This document shows positions 36,058 through 44,486 of a stretch of 64,000 nt of DNA, piece after piece (within the stretch, counting starts at the first letter, position 1; each line of letters opens with the position of its first letter). The stretch is from Nitrosomonadales bacterium. GTDB lineage: Bacteria; Pseudomonadota; Gammaproteobacteria; Burkholderiales; Gallionellaceae. The notes beneath the pieces are model-generated. The model had not been told where the DNA came from. It made no database searches and worked only from the letters and a program-made list of their open reading frames with translations. The stretch covers positions 1 through 64,000 of the forward strand of contig JACRAT010000029.1 of the NCBI GenBank assembly GCA_016234685.1. Direction: 5' to 3'. The position numbers were made by a program, and so were the translations under genes.

Positions 36058-37326
36058 TTACTTTTTGTAGACTATCCTGCCATCACGCTGCTTGTCGAAG
36101 TATGCTTCACGCGCATCCGCACTTTTTTTACTGGCCATGAATGTCGTCGCCCCCGTCCATCCGGCGCGACACCACTCGAACACGCAGATGGCGAATTCGC
36201 TGGAGCCATCCACCTCAAAAGCTCTCAAATAGCGACGTTTCAAGCGCCAGCGCCCGTTATCCTTGCCGTCCTGAACCCACACCCACCAAATCTCATCCGG
36301 CTCAATCAGAGTCATAGCCATCAGGTTCACATAGCGCAGCCGATCTGCCTTGTCCGGCCTAGCCATCCACTTAAATTCGCCGCTTCCATCCTGAAACAGC
36401 GCCTTAGTAATGGCCAGAGAGCTGCCAGCCGCATCGGTAAACGCCGCCCCCATTTCCATGCTCGCGCCAAATACATCGAGGAAATCAGCGACCGCCACCT
36501 CCGGCGCAGTTTCAGCAGGAAGAATCACGTCCGCAGGAACCTTGGTCGGCTTAGGTAGCGCAGGCGATTTGAATCCAGTTGGCCACGACGATCCACGCTC
36601 TTTCAGCACCGCGTCATAGCCTTGCAGCGGCGGCACAGTGTGCGGTTCCAGCCAAGCCTTGCCGGGGTTGTAGGCTAAGCCGGGATCGATGCCTTTGGGG
36701 ACGCGCACGGTGCGCGGGTTGCTGCCGTTCTTGCCGACGATGCGATCTTCCCATTCGATGGGCGGTGCGGCATCCGGGCCGGCATTGCCTTTGGCTTCCC
36801 ATTTCCGTTGGGCCTCGAACCTGGACAGCGCGTGAATTCGGCACTTACAGCCCCAGCCGTTGGCTGTGTAGTGGGTGACAAACCACGGGTCATCGGCGGG
36901 CAGGATGATGCCGTCCCATGCTTTGTGTTCGAGCCTCGGATGCTCGATGCTGGTGTGATCGTATTCCCAGTAGGGCTTGATATCCTTGAGCGCCACCATT
37001 TGCTGATAGCGCCCGGCGTTGTAGCTCTGGGTGATGTTGGTGTCGTAGATGACCCGGCTGCGCCAGCCGGGTGCGCCGTTGTGCGCCCAGCCGTGCTTGG
37101 TCACGATCTCGTCGAAACGGGTGCGGAATTCGGCGTAGCCGCCGCCTTCCCACTTGGCTTTCTGGATGGCGTTGTAGAAGTCTTCGACTAGGGCATCGTG
37201 CGCAGCACCGGCCACCACAAAGGCGTGGCTGTGCTGTTCCTGCCAGATGTCCGTCCAGCCGGAGGACGGCAGCTTGATTTTGTTGCGATAGAAGTTGATC
37301 GCCTGGTCGAATTGAAAGCCGCTCAT
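36058..37326 (-). CDS. Minor head protein (Mu gpF/SPP1 gp7-like) with C-terminal PBECR-like nuclease domain
   Basis: 422 residues. The N-terminal 230 form the phage head morphogenesis domain (RSRVIYDTNITQSYNAGRYQ, WEYDHTSIEHPRLEHKAWDG, GWGCKCRIHALSRFE). The last 140 residues (SLAITKALFQDGSGEFKW to DGRIVYKK, with LIEPDEIWWVWVQDG, RRYLRAFEVDG, TTFMASKK) look like the phage barnase-EndoU-colicin-RelE-type (PBECR2) fold that is fused to many minor head proteins. That identification is from pattern memory and moderate in strength. The start overlaps the upstream stop in ATGA. Confidence 0.82.
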   Translation of the reverse strand: MSGFQFDQAINFYRNKIKLPSSGWTDIWQEQHSHAFVVAGAAHDALVEDFYNAIQKAKWEGGGYAEFRTRFDEIVTKHGWAHNGAPGWRSRVIYDTNITQSYNAGRYQQMVALKDIKPYWEYDHTSIEHPRLEHKAWDGIILPADDPWFVTHYTANGWGCKCRIHALSRFEAQRKWEAKGNAGPDAAPPIEWEDRIVGKNGSNPRTVRVPKGIDPGLAYNPGKAWLEPHTVPPLQGYDAVLKERGSSWPTGFKSPALPKPTKVPADVILPAETAPEVAVADFLDVFGASMEMGAAFTDAAGSSLAITKALFQDGSGEFKWMARPDKADRLRYVNLMAMTLIEPDEIWWVWVQDGKDNGRWRLKRRYLRAFEVDGSSEFAICVFEWCRAGWTGATTFMASKKSADAREAYFDKQRDGRIVYKK

Positions 37327-37556
37327 TGTCTTCTTCGGCCATAGAAATTTGTAACAACCTCGGCAAGCCAGCGCGCGCCATCTTCGGATAGACCATTTGC
37401 AAATTCAGCGGCAATCTCAGCTCTTTTAACAAAGTCCTGATCGAATTTGTTAGCCACGGCTGATGCGAACTCAGCGACCTCATGGGGGCGTAGTTTCTCA
37501 ACCCATTCTGTTGAAGAGACCGTTACATACGCCGCCTTTTCAAATTCCAGTCCCAT
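37323..37556 (-). CDS. Small unknown phage protein between portal and minor head genes
   Basis: 77 residues, helical (LRPHEVAEFASAVANKFDQD, FVKRAEIAAEFANGLSEDGA), no membrane segment. It overlaps both neighbours by 1-4 bases, so it is clearly part of the operon. I do not recognise a family. Its place between portal and minor head protein suggests a role in the head or its assembly. Confidence 0.65.
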   Translation of the reverse strand: MGLEFEKAAYVTVSSTEWVEKLRPHEVAEFASAVANKFDQDFVKRAEIAAEFANGLSEDGARWLAEVVTNFYGRRRQ

Positions 37557-39103
37557 TATTCATCACCTCCAACATCAGCCCGCCCAGCCAAATGCGCCGC
37601 CGCGAAACCCTCGGCAACGCTCTGTCCCCACTCCTTCGATGGCGCAGCCGTTAGCGCCGCGATCTTGTCCAGCGCCTCATCAAATCCGCCAGACTCGGCC
37701 ACGATGGCAGCGATCTGTTGGGTCAGTGCCTCTTCATGCGGGGCGGACAGTGCGGCCAGTCTGGCGGCGTAGATACCGGTCACATCGGCCTGTTTGGCTT
37801 CGCTGGCCAGCATGGCCAAGCGTACCAGTGCCGCGTCGGCAGGCTGTGTGGGTGGTGTTTCGGCAGGTTTGGCGCTCCCCGTCACCAGTAGCTTCGCACC
37901 TTCTTTTGCACGTGGGATCTGAGTGACTAGATGCGCGTAATCGACATCAATCTCCATGCCCATCGCCGCACCGTCATTCAGCACCTTGACCATCTTGGCC
38001 TGATCGACGGTTTCCTCGGTGTCATAGATGAACTTCGGCACCCGGTTTTCAGGGAACAGGCCGTTGATGAGCACAATCGGGCGCACCAGTTGATTGTTGA
38101 TCGTGGGCTGGATCTGGCGCACGTCATGCAGCAGAATCTCGCGCCGCACCTTGTCGTAAATCATGATGCGCGCTTCGGAGGTGCTTTTTCCATCCAACTC
38201 ACCACCAAGAATCGCCTTGGACTGCTTGCTCTCCCAGTAGGCCGTTGCATTGAGGAAATCGTCCACATTGCCCTTGGCGGCGGCCTGAACGAAGTCGATG
38301 GTCATGTTTTGCGGGACAACTCCGGCACCATCCGAGCCGATATTACGCACCGCACGCAGCAGCTCGTCGCGTGCAGGCTTACCGAGGCCAGCTGGATATT
38401 TACCCAGCCGCAGCGGCAAGCCATACACCTCAAGGAAACGCTGCATATCGCGGATGTTGTAGGCCTTGTAGGCATACGTCCATGCCAGCACGCGGAACAG
38501 CGCGGACTGCTCGATGTATCCTGATTTTGCGCGATGCTCATGCACCACCCAGCCCCACTCGCGCAGCGGTTCCGGCATCCCCATCTTGAGCAGCTGAATC
38601 TCTGCCGTATCGCGGTCAGTCTGGAAGTTGCGCTGCGGGATGAAATTCAGCGCCTGAGGCAGCCACTCACTGCCCGTCTTCCAGTCGATCTCCATCGCCG
38701 CGAATCCCTTGCCGATGGCATCGGTGAGATCGTATTGCGCATCCTCAAACCGGGGAATGCTGGCGAGCATGTCTTGCAGCTCGGCAGTACGGTCGATCTC
38801 AGCCTGAGTTGCATCCTTGGGTGGCTCCAATTTCCAGCCCAACCCGGTCACGGCACGGCGGCGCTTGGCCAGCTCGGAAAATACATGTGGATCCTGTTCC
38901 TCGACCAGCTCGAACAATGTGGCCTGATCGGAGATGAAGCCCTGATCAGCCTGCGCAAAAGCGCTGGCCAAGCGGGAAGGGTCGAGCGTGTTCACGCTCA
39001 TGTAGTTGACAGTATTACCCTGCATGGAGCGAGCGCCGGTTTGCAGTTGGTCAAGCCCGGATTTATTTACTCTGGCCAGTGCGGCCTTTCTCTTTTTAGT
39101 CAT
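37556..39103 (-). CDS. Portal protein, DUF935 (Mu gp29-like)
   Basis: 515 residues from ATG 39103. DPHVFSELAKRRRAVTGLGW, FAAMEIDWKTGSEWLPQALN, RVLAWTYAYKAYNIRDMQRF and EVYGLPLRLGKYPAGLGKPA are the conserved blocks of DUF935, the portal of Mu-like phages (gp29). The portal ring is the DNA entry vertex of the capsid. The ORF track runs further upstream inside the terminase gene; the real start lies in the terminase end (GATGATGACTAA). Confidence 0.88.
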   Translation of the reverse strand: MTKKRKAALARVNKSGLDQLQTGARSMQGNTVNYMSVNTLDPSRLASAFAQADQGFISDQATLFELVEEQDPHVFSELAKRRRAVTGLGWKLEPPKDATQAEIDRTAELQDMLASIPRFEDAQYDLTDAIGKGFAAMEIDWKTGSEWLPQALNFIPQRNFQTDRDTAEIQLLKMGMPEPLREWGWVVHEHRAKSGYIEQSALFRVLAWTYAYKAYNIRDMQRFLEVYGLPLRLGKYPAGLGKPARDELLRAVRNIGSDGAGVVPQNMTIDFVQAAAKGNVDDFLNATAYWESKQSKAILGGELDGKSTSEARIMIYDKVRREILLHDVRQIQPTINNQLVRPIVLINGLFPENRVPKFIYDTEETVDQAKMVKVLNDGAAMGMEIDVDYAHLVTQIPRAKEGAKLLVTGSAKPAETPPTQPADAALVRLAMLASEAKQADVTGIYAARLAALSAPHEEALTQQIAAIVAESGGFDEALDKIAALTAAPSKEWGQSVAEGFAAAHLAGRADVGGDE

Positions 39104-40787
39104 CATCGTCCCAATCATCATGGTTGCTAATGCGGCGGCTGGAGCTGCGCATCTGGTTGCGGGAGCGCGCCGCCGAGGTGTACTGCCACTCGCCGCCGAA
39201 CTGCGTGGCCAGCGTGTGCAGCATCTCCAGCGCATCTGGCCCATCGTCATGGTCAGCTTCAGGCCAGAACTTGAGCTGCTCGATTAGCGTGCTTTGTGAG
39301 CGATGCAACAGAATCTGGCCATTGGACACATGCGGTTGCAGGCTGATGATGCGCAGCCCTTTGTCGGTGCTAGGTGTCACCGGAATTGCTGGGAAGGAGA
39401 TACCGGCCAGCGCGGCGCGCTTGATCAGCTCGCTGTACAGAAAGGCTTGGAACTGGACGGTCTCCACCGCCCAAGCGACGCAGCCATATTCAGCTTGTAA
39501 CTCGATGGCGCGGCTGATGATGAGGTCGGGAACACGACGGCAGATGTCTGCCTCGACCACAGACAGCTTCATCGTCTTGCGATTCAGCCCACCCACCAGC
39601 AGCGCCGAGGGATCGCGTGCCGCGCCTTGCTTGCCCAATGATGGGTCAAGCGAACCGAAGAATGCCCAGTCGTTGTCTCGGTCGATCCAGAACTGAACAC
39701 CCTTGAACGGTGCCGTCTCATCATTCCCAGCCTCGTTCTGCTGTTCCTGATTGAAGGCATCGTGATCGGTCGCGCGCATACACATCAAGCGATACAGCGG
39801 GCGCACTTGTGGCCATGACACCACGGCCCCGGCATCCATCGCGGTTTTGTTTTTCTGGTAGAAAGCCAACGCCTCGGCCTCGGCGGCATCCTTTTCATCA
39901 TCCTCGCCGGAGCGGGTGTAGATCGCCTCCCAGCGCTCCCACAGTGCCATGTTGTCTGGCCACTGCATGATGGAGCGGAAGATTCGCCGCCTCCATCCCG
40001 GTGCGCGCGCGACGCGATTGATCGCCGCATCGTAGTGCAGGCTGGTACCGACCCAGAACACATCCATGCCGCCACCGGGGCCAGCCAAGCCGATCACCGC
40101 CGACAAGACATATTTCTCAATCTTGTCGCGCTGCTTCTTGTCTTTGACGTTCTCATCGTTTTCCAGATCGTCCAGAAAGATCAGGTCAGGCCGGTGCGGG
40201 CCGTGCTTCATCCCGCGAATCTTCTTACCGGTGCCGCCAATGCGCACCTTGATGTTGTTGACGGTGATCGCCGTGGTGGCCTGCCATACCCGGCCTTGGC
40301 CACACGCCTCGGGGAAGTCCATCGCCAAGCGTGGATTGGTATCCAGCTCGGCCTTGATAGATTCCAGCATCTCGGCAGCCTGCTCCTCGGTGTTCATGAT
40401 GATGCCGATCATGTGCTTGCGACCGGTCACGATGCACCACAGGCTGCCGAGCTGGGTTTCGTAGGTTGACTTGGCTTCGCCGCGCGGCGCTTCATGCACT
40501 TCGCGGCCATCGGCAGCGCCGTCGATCACTTCCGGCAGGCGCTTGAAGATGAACTGTTGGAACAGCGAAAAGTGCGGTGTAGGGACGTAGTGTGGGAAGT
40601 AGGTCTGGCAGAAAAATCCGTAGTCATTCCAAGCGCGCTCACGCCGTGTGCGACTAGCCTCAGGATCAGTCTGGAACGCCTCGCATTCCAACTCAATCTG
40701 GCTGCGGATGTCCTCGCCCAGCTTGGCCAGCTCAATCTCGAACTCGCGCCAGTTTCTGACTTCCTTGATGTCGTGAACGTCAGGCAT
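39096..40787 (-). CDS. Terminase large subunit (Mu gp28-like)
   Basis: 563 residues from ATG 40787, which overlaps the small subunit stop. EAPRGEAKSTYETQLGSLWC is the deviant Walker A, LIFLDDLENDENV the Walker B, and the C-terminal nuclease part has FFGSLDPSLG, VVEADICRR and DHDDGPDALEML with spaced Asp residues of an RNase H-like nuclease. It drives DNA into the head and cuts it. The family is the Mu gp28 terminase group. The stop overlaps the portal start. Confidence 0.9.
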   Translation of the reverse strand: MPDVHDIKEVRNWREFEIELAKLGEDIRSQIELECEAFQTDPEASRTRRERAWNDYGFFCQTYFPHYVPTPHFSLFQQFIFKRLPEVIDGAADGREVHEAPRGEAKSTYETQLGSLWCIVTGRKHMIGIIMNTEEQAAEMLESIKAELDTNPRLAMDFPEACGQGRVWQATTAITVNNIKVRIGGTGKKIRGMKHGPHRPDLIFLDDLENDENVKDKKQRDKIEKYVLSAVIGLAGPGGGMDVFWVGTSLHYDAAINRVARAPGWRRRIFRSIMQWPDNMALWERWEAIYTRSGEDDEKDAAEAEALAFYQKNKTAMDAGAVVSWPQVRPLYRLMCMRATDHDAFNQEQQNEAGNDETAPFKGVQFWIDRDNDWAFFGSLDPSLGKQGAARDPSALLVGGLNRKTMKLSVVEADICRRVPDLIISRAIELQAEYGCVAWAVETVQFQAFLYSELIKRAALAGISFPAIPVTPSTDKGLRIISLQPHVSNGQILLHRSQSTLIEQLKFWPEADHDDGPDALEMLHTLATQFGGEWQYTSAARSRNQMRSSSRRISNHDDWDDDD

Positions 40788-41274
40788 AGCGCTTTCCAAG
40801 GATCGCCCCGACATCTTCAAAGTGTGGTTGCAGTGTTTTCAAAGCGGCAGGGTCTTTTAGACGCAGGTGGTCGGCGATGGTCTTGAGCGTGTCCAAAGCT
40901 ACCGACAGTCCAGAAAACTGCGGATTGACGCGCGCAAAGGCCTTGCTGAACTTGGCATAGGCATCGGCCAGCTGGGCGAGCAGCTGCGCCTTCTGCGCAG
41001 CCGGAATGCTCGATTCCTCCAGCTCGCGCGTGGTGGTAATGACTTGGCGGGCGAAATCTTCCACCAGCTGCTGGTTGAGATCATCAATCCCGGCACCACT
41101 GATCTTGTAGGCCGTGCGCGCCGTGTCCCAGTCATCGCCTTTCTTCTTGGCAGCAGACTTCCAGTCTCGCGCGGTGTCGTAGCTCACGCCGCACGAAACC
41201 GCCGCCCCATTGAGGGGTAGTCCCTCAACGTAGAGCTGGCGCACACGGTCACGAGTATCTTGAGAGTGCGCCAT
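40780..41274 (-). CDS. Terminase small subunit (DUF1804, Mu gp27-like)
   Basis: 164 residues: HSQDTRDRVRQLYVEGLPLN, GAAVSCGVSYDTARDWKSAA, KKKGDDWDTARTAY give an HTH domain of the DUF1804 type, followed by helical oligomerisation segments (LVEDFARQVITTTRELEESS). It probably recognises phage DNA for packaging. It is directly followed by the large subunit with a short overlap, and preceded by the coiled-coil gene with 3 bp spacing. Confidence 0.83.
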   Translation of the reverse strand: MAHSQDTRDRVRQLYVEGLPLNGAAVSCGVSYDTARDWKSAAKKKGDDWDTARTAYKISGAGIDDLNQQLVEDFARQVITTTRELEESSIPAAQKAQLLAQLADAYAKFSKAFARVNPQFSGLSVALDTLKTIADHLRLKDPAALKTLQPHFEDVGAILGKRYA

Positions 41275-41277
41275 CGG

Positions 41278-41673
41278 TCACGATACCCGCTTGATGATCT
41301 CAACAGCGGCTGCGGCAAGCGCACCGCCAACCCCGCCACCCACTGCACTCAACTTAGCAACCTTCTCGATCATCTTCTTGTCTTCGTTCTCAAGATCGGT
41401 GACGCGAGAGCTGAGGCCCTTGATCTTTTCGTTGACGTTGGATTCCAATCCGTCGATGCGCTTATGCAGCGATTCCCCTTGCTCCTTGATCTTGTCAGAC
41501 AAATTGTCTTCAACCCGGTGCAAGCGATCCGTGCTGGTCTGGTCAAGCTTTTGTATATCCGCGCGAATGCCAGCTATGCTGGAATTCATCGCCTCGACCG
41601 TGCCAACCAGCTTGCCGATACTCAGCATGATCTGTGCGTTGCTTACATCTTCTGCCTGTTTTTCTACGCTCAT
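41278..41673 (-). CDS. Phage coiled-coil protein with C-terminal hydrophobic tail
   Basis: 131 residues. The middle is a long heptad pattern (DRLHRVEDNLSDKIKEQGES, LHKRIDGLESNVNEKIKGLS, SRVTDLENEDKKMIEKVAKL), and the end is glycine/alanine-rich and hydrophobic (GGGVGGALAAAAVEIIKRV). It resembles the DUF2730-type proteins found between lysis and terminase genes of Mu-like phages, but I am not sure of that family. It may span or touch the inner membrane. Confidence 0.7.
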   Translation of the reverse strand: MSVEKQAEDVSNAQIMLSIGKLVGTVEAMNSSIAGIRADIQKLDQTSTDRLHRVEDNLSDKIKEQGESLHKRIDGLESNVNEKIKGLSSRVTDLENEDKKMIEKVAKLSAVGGGVGGALAAAAVEIIKRVS

Positions 41674-41900
41674 TACCGCCCCCTCAATTTATTGGTTCGC
41701 TCACCACGCTCGGCGCACTCCACACACAACTCCACGCCGGGCAGCGCGACGCGGCGCGCGGGCGGAATCGGGTCTTCGCACTTCGTACAGAATTCATGCT
41801 CCACCCCGTCCGTCTGCGAGCGCCGCGCCTGCGCGGCCAGCGCATCCGCCCGTTGTTGCTCTTCGCGCTCCTGGGCGCGGTCTGCTTCGTCAGCCATCAC
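41673..41900 (-). CDS. TraR/DksA-type C4 zinc finger protein
   Basis: 75 residues. CTKCEDPIPPARRVALPGVE followed by LCVECAE gives the CxxC...CxxC zinc site of the TraR/DksA C-terminal domain, and the helical N-terminus (ADEADRAQEREEQQRADALA) matches short phage TraR-like proteins. F-plasmid TraR and relatives bind RNA polymerase through the secondary channel and mimic DksA/ppGpp. Here it may tune host transcription late in infection. It overlaps both neighbours by a few bases. Confidence 0.85.
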   Translation of the reverse strand: MMADEADRAQEREEQQRADALAAQARRSQTDGVEHEFCTKCEDPIPPARRVALPGVELCVECAERGERTNKLRGR

Positions 41901-42421
41901 TTCCCCCCAGCCAGCAGGCGATTCTTCTCCGCGCTGCCCGCCGAGCTGCCGAAGTAATACGACAGCACCATCATCAGCGCGCCATCGAGCGTGCCCAGCA
42001 CTCGCGCCACCAGCTCGCGCATCGCCGGGTCAACCACGTGCGTCAACAGGAACGCCTGCACCGCCAGCCAGCCGACCACCACCAGCACCGCCAGCCCGCG
42101 CGGTGTCCAACTGTCGCCAGTCTTGATCTCCCGTCCGCGCGCATCGGCGCGGTCGCCTGCGGCTACACGCTCCAGCTCCTCGGCATGGGCGAATCCCAAC
42201 GCCTGCATCTTGGCGGCAAACTCGTTATCCGCCTCACGCAGCGCCAGCAGCTGCTCGGGCGTCGCCCCCGTCACTGCCTGCCCAATGGCCTTCTGATTGG
42301 CGTCTACCTGAACGCCAATCACATCGCCAATCGTCTGCGCCGCCATCCCTATCAGCCCCGGCACGTTGCCAGTGGCCGCCGCGCCGATCCACGGCAGCGC
42401 CTTTTTGATAAAGTCATTCAT
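41897..42421 (-). CDS. Holin, 3TM/GTA-type
   Basis: 174 residues with an amphipathic N-terminus (LPWIGAAATGNVPGLIGMAA), a charged helical middle, and two C-terminal membrane segments (GLAVLVVVGWLAVQAFLLTH, LDGALMMVLSYYFGSSAGS). This is the pattern of the 3TM phage holins (GTA_holin_3TM). The adjacent M15 peptidase gene supports a lysis role: the holin opens the inner membrane for the endolysin. Confidence 0.75.
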   Translation of the reverse strand: MNDFIKKALPWIGAAATGNVPGLIGMAAQTIGDVIGVQVDANQKAIGQAVTGATPEQLLALREADNEFAAKMQALGFAHAEELERVAAGDRADARGREIKTGDSWTPRGLAVLVVVGWLAVQAFLLTHVVDPAMRELVARVLGTLDGALMMVLSYYFGSSAGSAEKNRLLAGGK

Positions 42422-42603
42422 TTCGCCGCCCCCCGTTCTCCCTGCACCAACCCCACCAGCGCCGAAACACTCGCGCTAAACCAGCCAGCCCCTCCTTGCC
42501 GCGCCTGCCGGTACAGATACGCCGCCCCCGCCCAGCGGCCCTTCTTGGCGCAGGCCAGTTCCTTGCGCTCAGCGGGTGTGCTACGTCGTTTTGCCTCGCC
42601 CAT
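42418..42603 (-). CDS. Small unknown lysis-cassette protein
   Basis: 61 residues from ATG 42603 (MGEAKRRSTPAERKELACAK), basic N-terminus and a weakly hydrophobic C-terminal segment (GWFSASVSALVGLVQG). It lies between holin and endolysin genes with short overlaps on both sides. I do not recognise a family. It might be a spanin or second holin component by position, but it lacks a lipobox, so I leave the function open. Confidence 0.6.
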   Translation of the reverse strand: MGEAKRRSTPAERKELACAKKGRWAGAAYLYRQARQGGAGWFSASVSALVGLVQGERGAAK

Positions 42604-43055
42604 CACGCCAGCCCTTTCAGATAACGGGTTGGTTCGCCAGGTTTGAACACAGCGGACAGCACCTCGCCACGCGGCTTGTCGACAGCCGCCGCGATGGATA
42701 AATGCACCCAGCTCCCCTCGAAGATCAGCTGGTCGAAGTTGATGCCTGAGCGATTGATGACGCCGCAGATCAGGCGCGGTGTGCCATAAGCTGGGCAGGT
42801 GAAATCAACTGCCAGCCCCTTGGTGTGCTGGCTGGTGGGAGCGCCGCCCACACGGGCGTTGATCTCCGGGCTGCGGTAGCCGCTGGAGATCAGGATCGGC
42901 TTGTCACCCAGCAGACTGCGCACCAGCTCCAGCGTCTCGGCCAGCCGTTCGAGATTGCGAATCGCCTCTGGTGACGGGGTATTTTCGATGCCGAGGCGCA
43001 CTGAATCTTGCGAGTGCGTCAGCTCTTCCAGCGTGAAATGGGGGGTGAGATTCAT
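42603..43055 (-). CDS. Endolysin: peptidase M15 (zinc D,D-carboxypeptidase-like)
   Basis: 150 residues. LISSGYRSPEINARVGGAPT, SQHTKGLAVDFTCPAYGTP and SWVHLSIA carry the His/Asp/His zinc site of the M15A family (SxHxxGxAxD and WxH). N-terminus HFTLEELTHSQDS is usual for phage M15 endolysins. It cuts peptide cross-links of the cell wall at lysis. Start ATG 43055; a TTG two codons earlier overlaps the upstream stop and sits nearer to GGAGG. Confidence 0.88.
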   Translation of the reverse strand: MNLTPHFTLEELTHSQDSVRLGIENTPSPEAIRNLERLAETLELVRSLLGDKPILISSGYRSPEINARVGGAPTSQHTKGLAVDFTCPAYGTPRLICGVINRSGINFDQLIFEGSWVHLSIAAAVDKPRGEVLSAVFKPGEPTRYLKGLA

Positions 43056-43057
43056 AA

Positions 43058-43246
43058 TCAAGCGGCCTCCGAGTGTGGTTTGAACTTTGAAGGGTCAAAC
43101 GCACACGGTGCAGAGCCAGAGCGATACTCATGTAGGGGCTGAAACTTGCAGTTTCCGTACCCGAACATGCGCTCGTCAGCCGCCACGCACCAGTAGGTAC
43201 AGAGCGAACAGCGGCGTATCAGCAGAGCAGTGATGTTTGTTCCCAT
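43058..43246 (-). CDS. Small Cys-rich unknown protein, first gene of the leftward late operon
   Basis: 62 residues with CSLCTYWCVAADERMFGYGN and CKFQPL, CAFDPSKF: several Cys that could bind metal. No family recognised. It is the first gene downstream (leftwards) of the late palindrome at 43283-43300, and its stop overlaps the endolysin start region. No strong ribosome-binding site is seen before ATG 43246, so the start is uncertain. Confidence 0.55.
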   Translation of the reverse strand: MGTNITALLIRRCSLCTYWCVAADERMFGYGNCKFQPLHEYRSGSAPCAFDPSKFKPHSEAA

Positions 43247-43252
43247 GCCGCG

Positions 43253-43300
43253 AATTTACGCGCGCGCGGGAAGGAAAAGAACGCTGGAAATGTTTCCAGC
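43253..43300 (-). promoter_or_regulatory. Leftward late promoter with palindrome, site 1
   Basis: Palindrome GCTGGAAA-TG-TTTCCAGC at 43283-43300 (8 bp perfect arms). Read leftwards, TAAATT (43258-43253) follows after 24 bp and could be the -10. The same palindrome at the same distance from a -10-like hexamer is found at 54279 and 60001, both before rightward late genes. Confidence 0.6.
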
Positions 43301-43357
43301 CGGGCGATGCAGAGCAGTCCAGAGTGGAATGTGGTGGTGACTTAAGTGGAGATCGTT

Positions 43358-43624
43358 ATGTTTGGATACTGGAGAAATCTCTCGGGGGATGAGAAACGGT
43401 ATTGGGTGCTGTATGTTCTGAAGTGCGCCGTGGCCGGAGCGGCACTGGTGCTTATTTTGATGCAAGCCAAGTTAGAAGCGCACCAACGCAAGTCCCAAGT
43501 AGCCCCTCCATGCAGCAAAGTGGGAAGCTCGCACCTGAGCCGACATCAACCTGCGCTGCCACTCATGTTCGGCAAGAATGAACTGCGCGCTCTCGGGTGG
43601 ATAGGGGCTTTGCCACTTGGCTAA
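43358..43624 (+). CDS. Possible small membrane protein
   Basis: 88 residues from ATG 43358, which has GGAG 7 bp upstream. MFGYWRNLSGDEKRYWVLYV is followed by a hydrophobic segment (VAGAALVLILM). The second half overlaps a minus-strand gene and has odd composition, so the true protein may be shorter or absent. It lies between the leftward late promoter and the small minus-strand gene at 43472. Confidence 0.35.
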   Translation: MFGYWRNLSGDEKRYWVLYVLKCAVAGAALVLILMQAKLEAHQRKSQVAPPCSKVGSSHLSRHQPALPLMFGKNELRALGWIGALPLG

Positions 43625-43777
43625 ATCCTTGTCTGAAAGCTTGGAGAGCGCCGAACGATCAACCTGCTGATAGTCCTCATCCAGTTCGGCTTGAATTGCC
43701 GCCTGACGGTTCTTCTCCCTGAACTTTATTTCACGCGCTCGAAGCGATTCGGAGATTCTGTCCAAAAAGTCGGTCAT
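43472..43777 (-). CDS. Unknown phage protein, helical
   Basis: 101 residues: FLDRISESLRAREIKFREKN, RQAAIQAELDEDYQQVDRSA, LSKLSDKDLAKWQSPYPPES, AQFILAEHEWQRRL. Related-looking proteins in other phages carry a C-terminal membrane anchor; here the end (FAAWRGYLGLALVRF) is short and may be truncated. It stands alone with the lipoprotein gene between repressor and late operon, so it could be expressed in the lysogen. Confidence 0.6.
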   Translation of the reverse strand: MTDFLDRISESLRAREIKFREKNRQAAIQAELDEDYQQVDRSALSKLSDKDLAKWQSPYPPESAQFILAEHEWQRRLMSAQVRASHFAAWRGYLGLALVRF

Positions 43778-43792
43778 GGCGGGATCATTTAG

Positions 43793-44359
43793 TCACTGGT
43801 CTTTCGGGAGATTCACGGGGGCCGCTGAAAACACATAAGCCTTATCCGCTGACGATAGGGCCAGTGAGTAGTTGTTTCCGTTCAGGATATAGCTGTGCAT
43901 CTGGTCTGCCGTGGTGGTTGCCGAGCCAAATAGCGTCACAACTTGCGGGCCGATGGCTGTTTTATCAATCGTTGGGTTGAGAGATTGAATCGTCAGGGAA
44001 ATCAGCAGCGGTATATTCATTGCGGCTTTCATTTGCGCAAGGTTGTCACGGCCTGATACGGTTTGAATAATTGTGATGGAGCGAACTGAGTGATCCTTCT
44101 CGTTAATGACCCCAACAAGGATTGAGTTGTTGTTGAACTGATGATTGAGGTATAGAAACCCGTCTGAGCTATCCTTCTTTGTAAGTTGAGCGTTCTGTAT
44201 TAGGAAGTCGCTTTGCTTGGAATTGAGATTGTTGACGAACTGCTCAATCGTCATTCCCAAGGTATAGGTTGGCTTTTCGACAACGGCAGGCTTTTCTTCT
44301 TTGCAGCCAAGCAGGGTAGCAATCAGCAGTATAGCTACCAGATTTGTGATTATTCGCAC
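43793..44359 (-). CDS. Unknown phage-borne lipoprotein (possible lysogenic conversion gene)
   Basis: 188 residues. The N-terminus NLVAILLIATLLGCKEEKPA is a lipoprotein signal with lipobox LLGC. The mature part is polar and Asn/Ser/Thr-rich (QFVNNLNSKQSDFLIQNAQL, QFNNNSILVGVINEKDHSVR) and matches no family I know. GTG start with GGGGG 8 bp upstream. AT content is far above the surrounding phage genes, and the gene sits next to the repressor on the same strand, where genes expressed during lysogeny often lie. It probably is a cargo gene (moron). Confidence 0.72.
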   Translation of the reverse strand: MRIITNLVAILLIATLLGCKEEKPAVVEKPTYTLGMTIEQFVNNLNSKQSDFLIQNAQLTKKDSSDGFLYLNHQFNNNSILVGVINEKDHSVRSITIIQTVSGRDNLAQMKAAMNIPLLISLTIQSLNPTIDKTAIGPQVVTLFGSATTTADQMHSYILNGNNYSLALSSADKAYVFSAAPVNLPKDQ

Positions 44360-44486
44360 TACTCATCCCCCTTTGAAGTTTCCTCCATGATGCTGCCCGA
44401 CGATGGATTGAATGTACATATACCTTTTTGCCTATGCAGTTAGGCCTATTCATTTGCGGTGGGTTTTGCGCTAGGCTGCGCGCGGG

